Of a stretch of 31,736 bases of DNA, positions 9,088 to 17,369 are shown piece by piece (positions within the stretch are counted from its first letter, which is position 1; each line of letters begins with the position of its first letter). The notes below the pieces were generated by a model, which was given only the letters and a program-made list of their open reading frames with translations, did no database searches and was not told where the DNA came from. This DNA comes from AP-16 sp036395835 (GTDB taxonomy: Bacteria > Pseudomonadota > Alphaproteobacteria > Rhizobiales > Xanthobacteraceae), in contig DASWCW010000239.1 in the NCBI GenBank assembly GCA_036395835.1, forward strand, positions 1-31,736. The letters run 5' to 3'. A program made the translations under genes and the position numbers.

Positions 9088-9344
9088 CGAAGCCTCCGCT
9101 CCGAATCCGCCGCCTTCAACACGCCCGCCGGCAGCGCATTGCGTCGGCTCGCCTTCGTCATGCGGCATCCCGCCGCGCTGCCAGGCGCGAATGCCCGCGT
9201 CCCACCTTGCGGCTTGAGCTTTGCGCCGGCATTGCCGACTATGACGCAAGCGGCGGCCGGAATAAAACCGTCAAAACGGCGTTAGCACGAGAAGTGCGCA
9301 AACCATCTTGCCGGTCGCAAGCGGCCGCACGGGGACGCGAGCAC

Positions 9345-10388
9345 ATGCGGGAGCTGGAGCGAGATCGGCTCGGCCGCGCCGCGCGCAAGCTGGCGCTGGC
9401 GAGCCTGATCTTGGCATTCGGCATCTCGCCGCTCGCCGCACAGACATCGCTCAAGCTCAGCCTGAACGGGCAATTGGGAGGAGCGGTCGCACCGTTTCTT
9501 GTCGCAGCCGATAAGAACTACTACCACGCCGAGGGGCTTTACATGACCATCGACCCTGGGGCGGGTCCGTTCGACACGGTCAGCCGCCTCGCGGCCGGCG
9601 GCTATGACATCGTCTTCGGCGATATCAACGCCCTGATCCGGCTGCGCGACCAGAACCCCGCGGCGCCGGTCAGGGCGGTGTTCATGGTGTACAACCGGCC
9701 GGCCTACGCCATTATCGGCCGCAAGAGTCGCGGCGTCGCCCGACCGAAGGATCTCGAGGAGCGCAAACTCGGGGCGCCGGCAACCGACCCGGCTTATGCG
9801 CAATGGCCGCTGTTCGCGCAATTGAACGACGTCGATGCCGCGAAGGTCACGGTGCTCAACGTCGCCGTCCCGGTTCGCGAGCCCATGCTCGCGTCGGGCG
9901 AGGTCGACGCGATCACCGGCAATACGTTCGTCTCCTATGTCAATCTCAAGGAACGCGGGGTTCCGGCCGACGACATCGACGTCATGCTGATGGCCGACTA
10001 TGGCCTGGAGCTTTACGGGGGCGCGATTCTGGTGAATGCGAAATTCGCCTCGGATAATCCGGAGGCGGTTCGCGGATTTTTGCGCGCGTTTCTCAAAGGT
10101 CTGAAGGATACTATCAGGAATCCGGCCGCAGCGGTCGACTCCGTGCTCAAGCGCAGCGAGGGAGCCAGGAAGGAGATCGAGCTCGAGCGGCTGCGCATCG
10201 CGCTCAAAGACAACATTCTCACGCCGGAAGTGGCGGCGCGCGGTTTCGGCGGCATCGAACCTGCTCGTTTCGATCGAGCGATCGATCAGATCGCGCTCGG
10301 CTATAAGTTCAAGATCAAGCCGAAATTGGAGGATGTGTTCGACGCGAGCTTCCTGCCCCCGGCGGCAGACCGCAAGCTGACCAGATAG
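9345..10388 (+). CDS. NitT/TauT-type ABC transporter substrate-binding protein (orphan)
   Basis: A 347-residue periplasmic binding protein of the SsuA/TauA/ThiY-like group. From ATG 9345 there is a basic N-terminus followed by a hydrophobic stretch (LALASLILAFGI) and an AQ cleavage context, a clear Sec signal peptide. The mature part begins with the typical strand and the phrase GGAVAPFLVAADKNYYHAEGL, then GYDIVFGD and LASGEVDAITG, which are hallmarks of this family. The ligand (sulfonate, nitrate, pyrimidine or other) cannot be read. No permease or ATPase gene lies next to it: the neighbours are divergent putA and a convergent LysR gene. It must share a distant transporter or serve another role. 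Confidence 0.85.
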   Translation: MRELERDRLGRAARKLALASLILAFGISPLAAQTSLKLSLNGQLGGAVAPFLVAADKNYYHAEGLYMTIDPGAGPFDTVSRLAAGGYDIVFGDINALIRLRDQNPAAPVRAVFMVYNRPAYAIIGRKSRGVARPKDLEERKLGAPATDPAYAQWPLFAQLNDVDAAKVTVLNVAVPVREPMLASGEVDAITGNTFVSYVNLKERGVPADDIDVMLMADYGLELYGGAILVNAKFASDNPEAVRGFLRAFLKGLKDTIRNPAAAVDSVLKRSEGARKEIELERLRIALKDNILTPEVAARGFGGIEPARFDRAIDQIALGYKFKIKPKLEDVFDASFLPPAADRKLTR

Positions 10389-10444
10389 TCGCGAAGCATC
10401 ATTCCGAAGCCGGGTGCCGGATCCGGTTCGGCTCGAACATCGGA

Positions 10445-11350
10445 TCAATGCTCCTGCATTTGCGTCGCCGGCTCCTCGACATCGGGCGGAACGGCCGAAG
10501 GCGCCGCGATCGCCGGCCGCAGGGCTTCGGCAAGCGCGTCCGCAAGCTGCCCGACCCGCGGTTCCCCCGCGCCCTCCCGCAAATAGATCCCGCACGTGAG
10601 CTCGGGCAGGGGCGGCAGGCGCGGATCTTCGCAGGTCACCAGCTCGGCCGGAGCGAAGCGACGCAGGGTCGCGGTAATCCCCAGCCCGGCCGCGACCGCC
10701 GCCGCACAGCCGAGATAGCTTGGGACGCGGCAAGCAGCTTCCCATTCCGCGCCGCTCCGGTTGATTGCCGCGGTCGCAAGCTGCGTGATTTCCCCGGCGC
10801 CGCTGGCGAGAACGAGCGGCAGCGGAGCGGCTCGATTGAACGCAAGCCCCGGCGCGCAGACCCAGGCCACAGGTTCCGTCCAGCGATGGCGCGCTTCCGC
10901 GCTTGCTCCGCTCTCGCCCAGTGCAATCACCAGATCCAATTCGCCTTGTCTGAGATCACGCGAGACATCATCCGAGTCCCGGATCTCGAAGGCTCCTGGC
11001 GAGCAACGGCCGCACGCGTAAAGCACCGGAGCCAGCATTGCGCCCTGTGCCTCCTCCGAAATGCCGATCCGCAATCCCGATGGAGACCTGGGTGTCGCCA
11101 TTTCGATGATCTGGTCGTTGACGGACAGCAGCTGGCGTGCGTGCCGGACCACCCCCTCGCCTTTCGGCGTGAGCGCCACGCCGGGAGCACTCTTGTCGAG
11201 CAGCTCGCCCCCGAGCAGAACCTGCAGGCGCTTGATCTGCGCACTCACCGCCGGCTGGGTCATGCCGAGGCAATGAGCGGCCTTGGTGAAGCTGCGAAGC
11301 TCGACGACCGTGACCAGGGTTCGCAACAGCTCGGTCGGAATATTGGTCAT
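10445..11350 (-). CDS. LysR-family transcriptional regulator
   Basis: A 301-residue regulator. The N-terminal winged helix-turn-helix is clear (about residues 6-65: LLRTLVTVVELRSF, KAAHCLGMTQPAVSAQIKRL), followed by a LysR substrate domain with type-2 periplasmic-binding fold. The start is ATG 11350; the frame runs further upstream but the extra residues are not family-like. LysR proteins often control divergent or adjacent genes. The adjacent gene here is the convergent substrate-binding protein, with only 56 bp between stops, and the upstream neighbour is a methyltransferase on the same strand, so the target is not evident. Inducer unknown. Confidence 0.9.
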   Translation of the reverse strand: MTNIPTELLRTLVTVVELRSFTKAAHCLGMTQPAVSAQIKRLQVLLGGELLDKSAPGVALTPKGEGVVRHARQLLSVNDQIIEMATPRSPSGLRIGISEEAQGAMLAPVLYACGRCSPGAFEIRDSDDVSRDLRQGELDLVIALGESGASAEARHRWTEPVAWVCAPGLAFNRAAPLPLVLASGAGEITQLATAAINRSGAEWEAACRVPSYLGCAAAVAAGLGITATLRRFAPAELVTCEDPRLPPLPELTCGIYLREGAGEPRVGQLADALAEALRPAIAAPSAVPPDVEEPATQMQEH

Positions 11351-11615
11351 CTCGGATGCCGCGATTGCGGTGCGGCCCGGCTCGCGCCGGACCGCACCTG
11401 TCGTTTTCCTCCAACGCGGTCGCGGGCGTTTCCGATCCGTCAAAAATTCCAAAATTTTTCGCTGCAAATCCTGAGAATTGGCGCCAATCCCGCCTTGCCG
11501 GCGAAATGCGCCGAAATGCCGGCGGCGGCCGCGCCCTTCTCGTTCGTTTTCGAAGCCAGTGGCAATTCGGGATGGTCCCGGCCGAGCCGTCGACCGGCGC
11601 TCCGACGTGGGAAGC

Positions 11616-12719
11616 TCAGACTGTTTTCGCCGAGGCGGACACCCGTCGTGCCGGCTTGTCGAACGCCATCACCTTGGACACGAAGGCGCTCCGGTCGCGG
11701 ACATGGGCGAGACCGCACGCTGCGGCGATCGCGACGAAATCCTCCTCGAGATAGCTCGTGTAATACGGCTCGTGAAAATTCTGGGGGAAGAGCTCGAGCA
11801 GGCCTTCGTAGTCCGGCTCGTCGCCGCGCTGGAGCGAATCCACCAGGACGAGGCGTCCACCCGGCTTGAGCACACGGGCGAATTCATGGAAGACCGTGCG
11901 GCGCACCTTGGGCGGCAATTCGTGGAATAGAAAGATGCTTGTCACTGCGTCCTGGCTCGCATCCGGCATGGGAATTGTTTCGCCATTACCGACGATGAAG
12001 TCGATGCGCGCCCAACGCCGCAAATGCCGCTTGGCTTCCCTGACGTAGGCCTCCGACATGTCGAGCCCGGCGACGGGAAGTCGAGGCCAGACCTGCTTGA
12101 CGAAATCGAGGAACCGCCCGGTGCCGCAGCCGACGTCGAGCAGCCGCAGCCGGCGCTGATCGCGGCCCGCGAAAATTTCATGGAGCTGCGGCAGTGCCTG
12201 CCTTCGCGTGGCATTCGCCGTGCCCTGAAACAGCACCTCGACCTGGGTGTCATAGCGCCGGGCCGACTCCTCGGTCATCCAGCCGCCCGATTGGAAATGA
12301 AAATTCTGGAGATAGTACCGCGGCCGCTTCCCGCGCGTTGCAGCCGTCAGCACCTCGCTGCGAGCGCCGCTCTCGCGCCGCCGGTGGACATCGGGCAGAT
12401 CCTCGAAGAAAAGCCGCGAGCGGCGGAGCAGCATCGCCAGCGAGCCGTCATGGTCCGCCGGCAGCGGATAGATGCCCGCCTCGACATTGGCGAGGTCCTG
12501 CTGGAACAGCGCCGCCATGTCCGCAAACAATCGGCTGCGGTCCGGCACGGGTCGATCGGTGCGGGGGCGCGGGCGCGGGCGCGTGCTCTCGCCATCCCGC
12601 CGCGCCTGCTCGGAAAGGCGTCGCATGGCGAGGCCGTGTCCCATATACCAGGCGACGCGGGACAACTGGGTTGCGCCGTACGCGGCGCGGGCGATGAGAC
12701 GGGACAGGGGATCGCTCAT
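11616..12719 (-). CDS. Class I SAM-dependent methyltransferase
   Basis: A 367-residue protein with a helical, Arg-rich N-terminal region (about 1-170, including a short Arg-Pro repeat near residue 48) and a C-terminal Rossmann methyltransferase. Motif I is LLDVGCGTGRFLDF; later motifs include GNGETIPMPD, FLFHELP and LKPGGRLVLVDS, which resemble the methyltransferase 11/25 (UbiE-like) group. The substrate is unknown. The start is ATG 12719; the open frame extends further to 12818 without support. It lies 118 bp beyond the end of the PPOX gene on the same strand, at the edge of the F420 region, so a link to that region is possible but unproven. Confidence 0.85.
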   Translation of the reverse strand: MSDPLSRLIARAAYGATQLSRVAWYMGHGLAMRRLSEQARRDGESTRPRPRPRTDRPVPDRSRLFADMAALFQQDLANVEAGIYPLPADHDGSLAMLLRRSRLFFEDLPDVHRRRESGARSEVLTAATRGKRPRYYLQNFHFQSGGWMTEESARRYDTQVEVLFQGTANATRRQALPQLHEIFAGRDQRRLRLLDVGCGTGRFLDFVKQVWPRLPVAGLDMSEAYVREAKRHLRRWARIDFIVGNGETIPMPDASQDAVTSIFLFHELPPKVRRTVFHEFARVLKPGGRLVLVDSLQRGDEPDYEGLLELFPQNFHEPYYTSYLEEDFVAIAAACGLAHVRDRSAFVSKVMAFDKPARRVSASAKTV

Positions 12720-12837
12720 GCTGATCTTCGTTTGCACCCCGGCATATCGCCACTCGTCGAATTGCCACCGCCTTAGGCCACGCGGCGAGGCGTTTTCGCG
12801 CGTCGGAAACGCGACCAAGCACTTCGCCGAAAACGCT

Positions 12838-13236
12838 TCAGCTCATGCCCGACGCGGACATCGGTTCGATCTCGTACATCACGCGCACTTCGCCGGGCCG
12901 GGTCCAGGGATATTTGTCCTTCTCCAGGTATTTCTTCGCGAGCGTATCGATGTGCGCGTTCGCCCTCTCCTCGGCGACGCGCTCGACACGGCCGCGGACC
13001 TGGAGGTAGCGATATGGGTTATCGGGGTCCATGATCGCCAACGCCACCGGCGAGCCTTCCTTCATGTTGCGCGCCTTGACCCGGCCCTTCGCCGTATTCA
13101 CGCGAATGCGCCCGTCCTTGTAGTCGAACCAGACCGGCGTCACCTGCGGCGATCCGTCCGGCATCACGGTCGCCAGGTTTGCGAATGCCTTCTTCTGCTG
13201 CAGCAGATCGAGATATTTTTCGGGAATTGCGGCCAT
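12838..13236 (-). CDS. PPOX-class (split beta-barrel) putative F420-dependent oxidoreductase
   Basis: A 132-residue split beta-barrel protein of the family typified by Rv1155-like F420-binding proteins. The N-terminal phrase FANLATVMPDGSPQVTPVWF, the central GRVKARNMKE (the region that binds cofactor phosphates in this family) and a late MYEIEP strand fit the family. The start is ATG 13236 with an AGAGG upstream. Members bind F420, FMN or haem, and the cofactor cannot be fixed by sequence alone, but the presence of F420 synthesis genes 1 kb away supports F420. Reaction and substrate unknown. Confidence 0.85.
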   Translation of the reverse strand: MAAIPEKYLDLLQQKKAFANLATVMPDGSPQVTPVWFDYKDGRIRVNTAKGRVKARNMKEGSPVALAIMDPDNPYRYLQVRGRVERVAEERANAHIDTLAKKYLEKDKYPWTRPGEVRVMYEIEPMSASGMS

Positions 13237-13378
13237 CGTGTTGCCTCTGCGGTACGTGCGCTCTTGGCGGCCCCCGGTCACCGCATCGAGCCGGCGGAAT
13301 TAAGCTAACTTCGAGCCGGCCGCTTTACAACGGGACTCGCTCCCGGCCAGGATTTCAAATTCGGTCAAGAGCAAACCC

Positions 13379-13636
13379 ATGGCCGTCTCCCGCCTCGATC
13401 GCATGACGGCCAACCCGGCCGGCGACTGGACCATTGACGACATTGAGGCGCTGTGCTGAGAGCACGGCATCCGCTGCACGCCACCACGCGGAGGCGGGTC
13501 GCACTGGAAGGTGTCCGATCCGACGCAATATGATATCCTGACAATCCCACGACGCCGGCCGATCAAGCCGATCTATATCCGAAGGCTAGTTCGGTTCGTG
13601 CGCGTGGTGATGGAAGCGCGCGATGCCCAAGCTTGA
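13379..13636 (+). pseudogene. hicA: hicA toxin gene interrupted by an in-frame TGA
   Basis: Reading from ATG 13379 gives a HicA-like N-terminus (TANPAGDWTIDDIEALC) and then TGA at 13457-13459 as codon 27. The same frame continues without other stops to TGA 13634-13636 and encodes the HicA core: RGGGSHWKVSDP, with the catalytic His, then DILTIPRRRPIKPIYIR. The TGA replaces a position where HicA relatives usually have Arg or Lys, so a CGA-to-TGA change is the simplest cause. Without readthrough only 26 residues are made and the mRNA-cleaving toxin would be lost. The end overlaps hicB by 14 bp, as in intact hicAB pairs. A sequencing error is the main alternative. Confidence 0.8.
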
Positions 13637-13850
13637 ATATCCCATAATCATTGAACCGCTGCCCGAAGCCGAGGGCGGCGGTTTTGTTGCGCTGGTGCCG
13701 GATCTGCCCGGCTGTATGTCGGACGGCGAAACTGCCGAGGCCGCACTTGCTGCCGTTCAGGACGCCGTGACTGCCTGGATCGAAGAGGCAACCGCCCTGG
13801 GCCGTCCCATTCCGCCCCCTTCTCGTCGTTTCACCGCCGCCGCCGAATAG
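13623..13850 (+). CDS. hicB: HicB family antitoxin
   Basis: A 75-residue HicB-type protein with the partial RNase H-like fold: an N-terminal strand (YPIIIEPLPEAEGGGFVALVPDLPGC), then a helix (TAEAALAAVQDAVTAWIEEA) and a proline-rich tail. It would neutralise HicA. It lacks the C-terminal DNA-binding domain present in longer HicB proteins, so self-repression is doubtful. It overlaps the broken hicA by 14 bp and is convergent with cofC, with 31 bp between their stops. With the toxin disrupted, the antitoxin probably has no present partner here, though it could act on a related toxin elsewhere. Confidence 0.85.
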   Translation: MPKLEYPIIIEPLPEAEGGGFVALVPDLPGCMSDGETAEAALAAVQDAVTAWIEEATALGRPIPPPSRRFTAAAE

Positions 13851-13881
13851 TCGATCGGCTCGCGTGTCTCCGCCTTGAGAA

Positions 13882-14538
13882 TCACTGCCCATCGATGCCG
13901 GCAGCCTGCAGCAGGGCGCGCGTGCGGGTGCGCGCGGGCACTTTCAGGAACGCGGCGAGATCTCGCGGATTGTCGATGTCGAGAGCAATGCCCGCAAGCC
14001 GGACGATCTTCGGCTCGACGCCGATGCGTTTTGCGGCCTCGAGATGCGGCATGAAGCTGTCGTCCCCGAATTGCAGCGCGACCAACTCCGGCGGCGCGCA
14101 CAGCACCGCGTTCGACCCGCGTCCGTCGTGGGCCGGTGTGATGACGAAGTCCTGCGTGCGGTCGTAGGCGTCGATGAGCTCGCGTATTTCCTCGGGCGTG
14201 ATGAGGGGAACGTCACCGGGTATCGTCAGCATGGCGCTGCGGCCCTCGCGCCCGAGCGCGCGCGCGGCCGCGCGCACGGCTCCGGTCTGCCCGTCCCGGG
14301 CGCCGTCGGCGAACACCCGGGCGCCGTAGCGGCGCGCAAGCTCGCTCGCCGCCGCATCGATCGTCACCACCACGATCCCGCGCAGGTCTTGCGCGGCTGC
14401 GAGCGCGGAGAGCACATCCTCCGCCATGGCGAGCGCGAGGCGCGGCTTCAGCTCCGCAGGGACCGCGTCCTTCAGGCGCTGCTTGGCTTGCGCGGTCTCC
14501 TTGATCGGAACCACGGCCCAGATGTCGCGCATGTTCAC
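13882..14538 (-). CDS. cofC: CofC/FbiD: phospholactate (or related) guanylyltransferase of F420 synthesis
   Basis: A 218-residue nucleotidyltransferase that activates a phospho-acid with GTP for the F420 side chain. Visible hallmarks are the N-terminal WAVVPIKETAQAKQRL with the nucleotide-binding Lys/Arg cluster, DGQTGAVRAA, the LTIPGDVPLI metal site, and HDGRGSNAVL with FGDDSF. Length is normal for CofC. The likely start is GTG 14538, whose last two bases lie in the cofD stop codon (GTGA overlap); ATG 14532 two codons later is equally readable. Family members differ in substrate: 2-phospholactate in archaea, PEP in mycobacteria, 3-phosphoglycerate in some Burkholderia. The sequence alone does not tell which applies. 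It is the last gene of the run. Confidence 0.9.
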   Translation of the reverse strand: MNMRDIWAVVPIKETAQAKQRLKDAVPAELKPRLALAMAEDVLSALAAAQDLRGIVVVTIDAAASELARRYGARVFADGARDGQTGAVRAAARALGREGRSAMLTIPGDVPLITPEEIRELIDAYDRTQDFVITPAHDGRGSNAVLCAPPELVALQFGDDSFMPHLEAAKRIGVEPKIVRLAGIALDIDNPRDLAAFLKVPARTRTRALLQAAGIDGQ

Positions 14539-15536
14539 ACCGGCGCAACGGCCGGTTCGGCCCGGGAGCGGCGCAGCGAATCCGCGAATGCCAGCACCTC
14601 ACGGGCCAACGCTTCGCGATCGGCGAGCGTCGTCATCATCGTCGCGGCGTTTGCCACCTCGAGGCCGGAACAAGTGACCGTGCCGGCATCGCTGTGATCG
14701 ACCAGGTAACCGTCGAGCAGATCGCCGTAGTGCCGCGCGACCGCGGCCGCCGCGACCGGCAGCCCGAGCTCGACCATTATCTTGGCGGTAGGCCCCTTCA
14801 CGGCGCGGCCGCCGATGATCGGTGAGACCGCCACGACCGGAGCCGGACAGGTGCGCAGCGCCTCGCGCACGCCGGGCAGCGCCAGGATCGGGTCGATGCT
14901 CAGGAACGGATTGGACGGGCAGACGACAATTGCACGCAACCGCGCATCGGCCAGTGCAGCCAGGAACTCGCCGTGCGGGCGAGCCGCGGCCGCGCCCTCA
15001 TAGGCCAGTTCCGCCACGGCGGGTTCGCACCCCCGGCGCACGAAATAATCCTGGAACTCGAGCCAGCCCTCCGCGGTGCGCACGCGGGTGCGAACCTCAT
15101 CGTCGGTCATCGGCAGGATTTTCGTCCGCACACCGAGGCGGTGGCGAAAATCATCTGTGATCCGCGACAGGGGCTCGCCGGCTTTCAGCCGGCGGGTACG
15201 TTCGACATGGGTGGCAAGATCGCCGTCGCCGAGCTGGAACCAGGTCTCCCCGCCGAGCGCGCCGAGCGCGGCCATGAAGGTCCAGGTCTCCGACCGCAGC
15301 CCCCACCCGGTCTCCGGATTGTCGATCCCCGCGAGCGTGTACAGGAGCGTGTCGAGGTCGGGCGAGATCGACAGCCCGAGGTGCTCGAAATCATCTCCGG
15401 TATTGGCCACGACCACGAGCTCTCCGGGCGGCAGGATGCGGCTCAATCCGAGCGCAAGTTTCGCTCCGCCGATGCCGCCCGACAGCGCGAGCACCAATCC
15501 GTCCTGAGCGTGCGATGCAGGTGCGGAGGCATTCAT
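14535..15536 (-). CDS. cofD: CofD/FbiA: phospholactate (or related) transferase
   Basis: A 333-residue enzyme that transfers the activated phospho-acid to the deazaflavin Fo, giving F420-0 or a dehydro form. The hallmarks are LSGGIGGAKLALGL near the N-terminus, NTGDDFEHLGLSISPDLDTLLY with the metal-binding aspartates, NPETGWGL, and VCPSNPFLSIDPIL with SPIIGG in the C-terminal half. The ATG at 15536 overlaps the cofE stop by 4 nt (ATGA), and its own stop overlaps the cofC start, so the three are probably translationally coupled. The open frame continues upstream to 16487 inside cofE in another frame, but that part is not CofD. Confidence 0.95.
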   Translation of the reverse strand: MNASAPASHAQDGLVLALSGGIGGAKLALGLSRILPPGELVVVANTGDDFEHLGLSISPDLDTLLYTLAGIDNPETGWGLRSETWTFMAALGALGGETWFQLGDGDLATHVERTRRLKAGEPLSRITDDFRHRLGVRTKILPMTDDEVRTRVRTAEGWLEFQDYFVRRGCEPAVAELAYEGAAAARPHGEFLAALADARLRAIVVCPSNPFLSIDPILALPGVREALRTCPAPVVAVSPIIGGRAVKGPTAKIMVELGLPVAAAAVARHYGDLLDGYLVDHSDAGTVTCSGLEVANAATMMTTLADREALAREVLAFADSLRRSRAEPAVAPV

Positions 15537-16300
15537 CGGAACAGGTCCTCCGCCGCAGGCCGGACCAGAGACTGCGCCGGGCTCGGTGCCTCGGTCCAGG
15601 CAAGGCCGCGAACGAGGACGACCGGCAGCTTTTCGGCGGCCTGTCCCATGACGAGGGAGGCCGCGGCCGCGATCTCGTCGGCATACCCCACGACGGTCAC
15701 CTGCAGCTTGCGGCCGAACAGGTCGGCCTGCCCGCGCAGATCGCGCAACGCGGGAATCCCCGCGACCCCCAGCGCAACGCCGACGGTGCCGCGGCGCCAG
15801 GCCCGCCCGAAGCTGTCGTTGATGACGACCGCGAGATCGCAGCCATAATATGCCGACAAGCGCGTGCGCAGCGTCTCGGCGGATCGATCGGGATCCAGCG
15901 GCAGCAGCAGAACGCGACCGCCGTCCGGCGCCACGTTCGACTGATCGATTCCGGCATTCGCCATCACGTATCCGAGCCGGTGCTCGGCGATCAGCAGGCC
16001 AGCGCGCTGGCGGACGATGCGCGTGGATTCCGACAGGATGACCTCGACGAGTCGCGGATCCTTGGCCGTCTCGGCCGCGATCGTGCGTGCACGATCCGAC
16101 GGCTCGACGGTCGCAAGATCCACGAAACGATCTTCGGCCTTGGAAACGATCTTGTGGGCGACGACCAGAACATCGCACGCCGAGGGCCTCAGCCCACTGC
16201 GGTCCAGGCCGCCCGTGATGATGCCGGCGAGATCGTCCCCCGGTTGAACCAGCGGCAGATCGGGCACGCCGATGAGCTCGATGCGGGTCGCATTTGTCAT
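15533..16300 (-). CDS. cofE: CofE: coenzyme F420-0 gamma-L-glutamate ligase, single domain
   Basis: A 255-residue CofE-type ligase that adds glutamate to F420-0 with GTP. Conserved blocks are VVAHKIVSKAEDR, the middle INDSFGRAWRRGTVGVALGVAG, then DLFGR and GYADEIAAAASLVMGQ. The length equals the archaeal CofE and the N-terminal half of actinobacterial FbiB; the C-terminal nitroreductase-like domain of FbiB, which reduces dehydro-F420-0, is absent. The start is ATG 16300, 21 bp after the FGD-like gene stop, and its end overlaps cofD by 4 nt. Whether it makes one or many glutamates cannot be read. Confidence 0.95.
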   Translation of the reverse strand: MTNATRIELIGVPDLPLVQPGDDLAGIITGGLDRSGLRPSACDVLVVAHKIVSKAEDRFVDLATVEPSDRARTIAAETAKDPRLVEVILSESTRIVRQRAGLLIAEHRLGYVMANAGIDQSNVAPDGGRVLLLPLDPDRSAETLRTRLSAYYGCDLAVVINDSFGRAWRRGTVGVALGVAGIPALRDLRGQADLFGRKLQVTVVGYADEIAAAASLVMGQAAEKLPVVLVRGLAWTEAPSPAQSLVRPAAEDLFR

Positions 16301-16321
16301 CGGATGCGCAATGCCGGATCG

Positions 16322-17323
16322 TCAGCCGAAGCGGGCGCGCAGCCGCGGCAGGATCTCCTTGGCGTAAAGCCGCAGGAAGCGTTCCTGATCGGGCCCCGGC
16401 GCGTGGAACACCAGATGGCGGAATCCGAGCGCGACATATTGGCTGAGCCGTTCCACGTGCTCGTCCGGCTCGGTCGACACGATCCATCGCTTCGCGGTCT
16501 CGCTCGCGGGAAGATTCCCAGCAAGCCGCTCCATCTCCAGCGGGTCCTCGACCGAGGTCTTCTGCTCGGGCGCAAGCGCCAGCGCCGCCCAGTGCCGGGT
16601 ATCCTCCCTCGCGCGCGCGAGATCGGTGTCGAACGACACCTTCATCTCGATCATGCGATCGATGCTATCGCGGCGCCCGGCCGCCTCCAACCCGGCGAGG
16701 ACGTTCGGCAGCAGCGTGTCGCGGTATAGCTCGGGTGCCTTGCCGCTGGTGCAGATGAAGCCCTCCGCGGTCCGGCCGGCGTATTTCGCCACCATGGCGC
16801 CTGCCGCCGCGACATAGATCGGGACCGGCGTTTGCGGACGATCGTAGATCGTCGCGTTCTCGGTCCGATAATATTCGCCCTCGAACGACACCCGCTCTTC
16901 CCGCCAAAGTCGCCGGATCAGATTCAAGGCTTCGCGGAAGCGCGCAAAGCGCTCCTTGAACTCGGGCCATTTCACTCCGGTCGCCGGGACCTCGTTGAGC
17001 GACTCGCCCGTGCCCGCGCCGAGAAGGATGCGGCCGGGAAACATCCGGCCGAGCGTGCCGAACGCCTGCGCGACGACGGCGGGGTGATAGCGGAAGGTCG
17101 GCGTGAGCACGCTCGTCCCCATCAGCACCCGCGAGGTCTTCGCCCCGAGCGCACCGAGCCAAGTCAGCGAAAACGGCGAGTGCGCGCCGGTGTGCTTCCA
17201 GGATTGGAAGTGATCGCTGACGAACACGGAATCGAAGCCGAGGCTTTCGGCCAGAATGGAGAACTCCAGGAGCTCACCCGGCCCGAATTGCTCGGCGGAC
17301 GCCTTGTAGCCCAATCGAATCAC
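16322..17323 (-). CDS. fgd: F420-dependent glucose-6-phosphate dehydrogenase-like LLM enzyme
   Basis: A 333-residue luciferase-like TIM barrel that aligns along its length, from memory, with mycobacterial FGD1. The FGD1 catalytic residues are present: Asp37, His38 and Trp42 in SDHFQSWKH, and Glu107 in GTGESLNE. So are the three phosphate-binding residues, as Lys195 (TSGK), Lys255 (PEQK) and Arg279 (AKRW). These predict oxidation of a sugar 6-phosphate with reduction of F420 to F420H2. The start is GTG 17323, with AGGAGG four bases before it; MIRLGYKASAEQF is the family start. It sits between cofGH (46 bp) and cofE (21 bp). The natural substrate could be another phosphosugar. Confidence 0.85.
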   Translation of the reverse strand: MIRLGYKASAEQFGPGELLEFSILAESLGFDSVFVSDHFQSWKHTGAHSPFSLTWLGALGAKTSRVLMGTSVLTPTFRYHPAVVAQAFGTLGRMFPGRILLGAGTGESLNEVPATGVKWPEFKERFARFREALNLIRRLWREERVSFEGEYYRTENATIYDRPQTPVPIYVAAAGAMVAKYAGRTAEGFICTSGKAPELYRDTLLPNVLAGLEAAGRRDSIDRMIEMKVSFDTDLARAREDTRHWAALALAPEQKTSVEDPLEMERLAGNLPASETAKRWIVSTEPDEHVERLSQYVALGFRHLVFHAPGPDQERFLRLYAKEILPRLRARFG

Positions 17324-17369
17324 GAGGCCTCCTCATCGCGCCGACGCGCCGGGCGGCGAGCGCCGCAGG

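Noticed and set aside
11351..11615. Possible gene in the gap between LysR and methyltransferase
   Set aside because: Frames here are short or extensions of neighbours, without family features or a convincing Shine-Dalgarno site.
10448..11869. 473-residue plus-strand frame
   Set aside because: Antisense to the LysR gene and part of the methyltransferase gene; Arg-rich composition and no motif.
13457..13459. TGA in hicA read as selenocysteine or programmed readthrough
   Set aside because: The position is Arg/Lys in relatives and not catalytic, and no selenocysteine signal is apparent, so a nonsense mutation is simpler.
15537..16487. Upstream extension of the cofD frame
   Set aside because: It runs through cofE in another frame, is Arg-rich and shows no CofD homology; the cofD start at 15536 is supported by the ATGA overlap.
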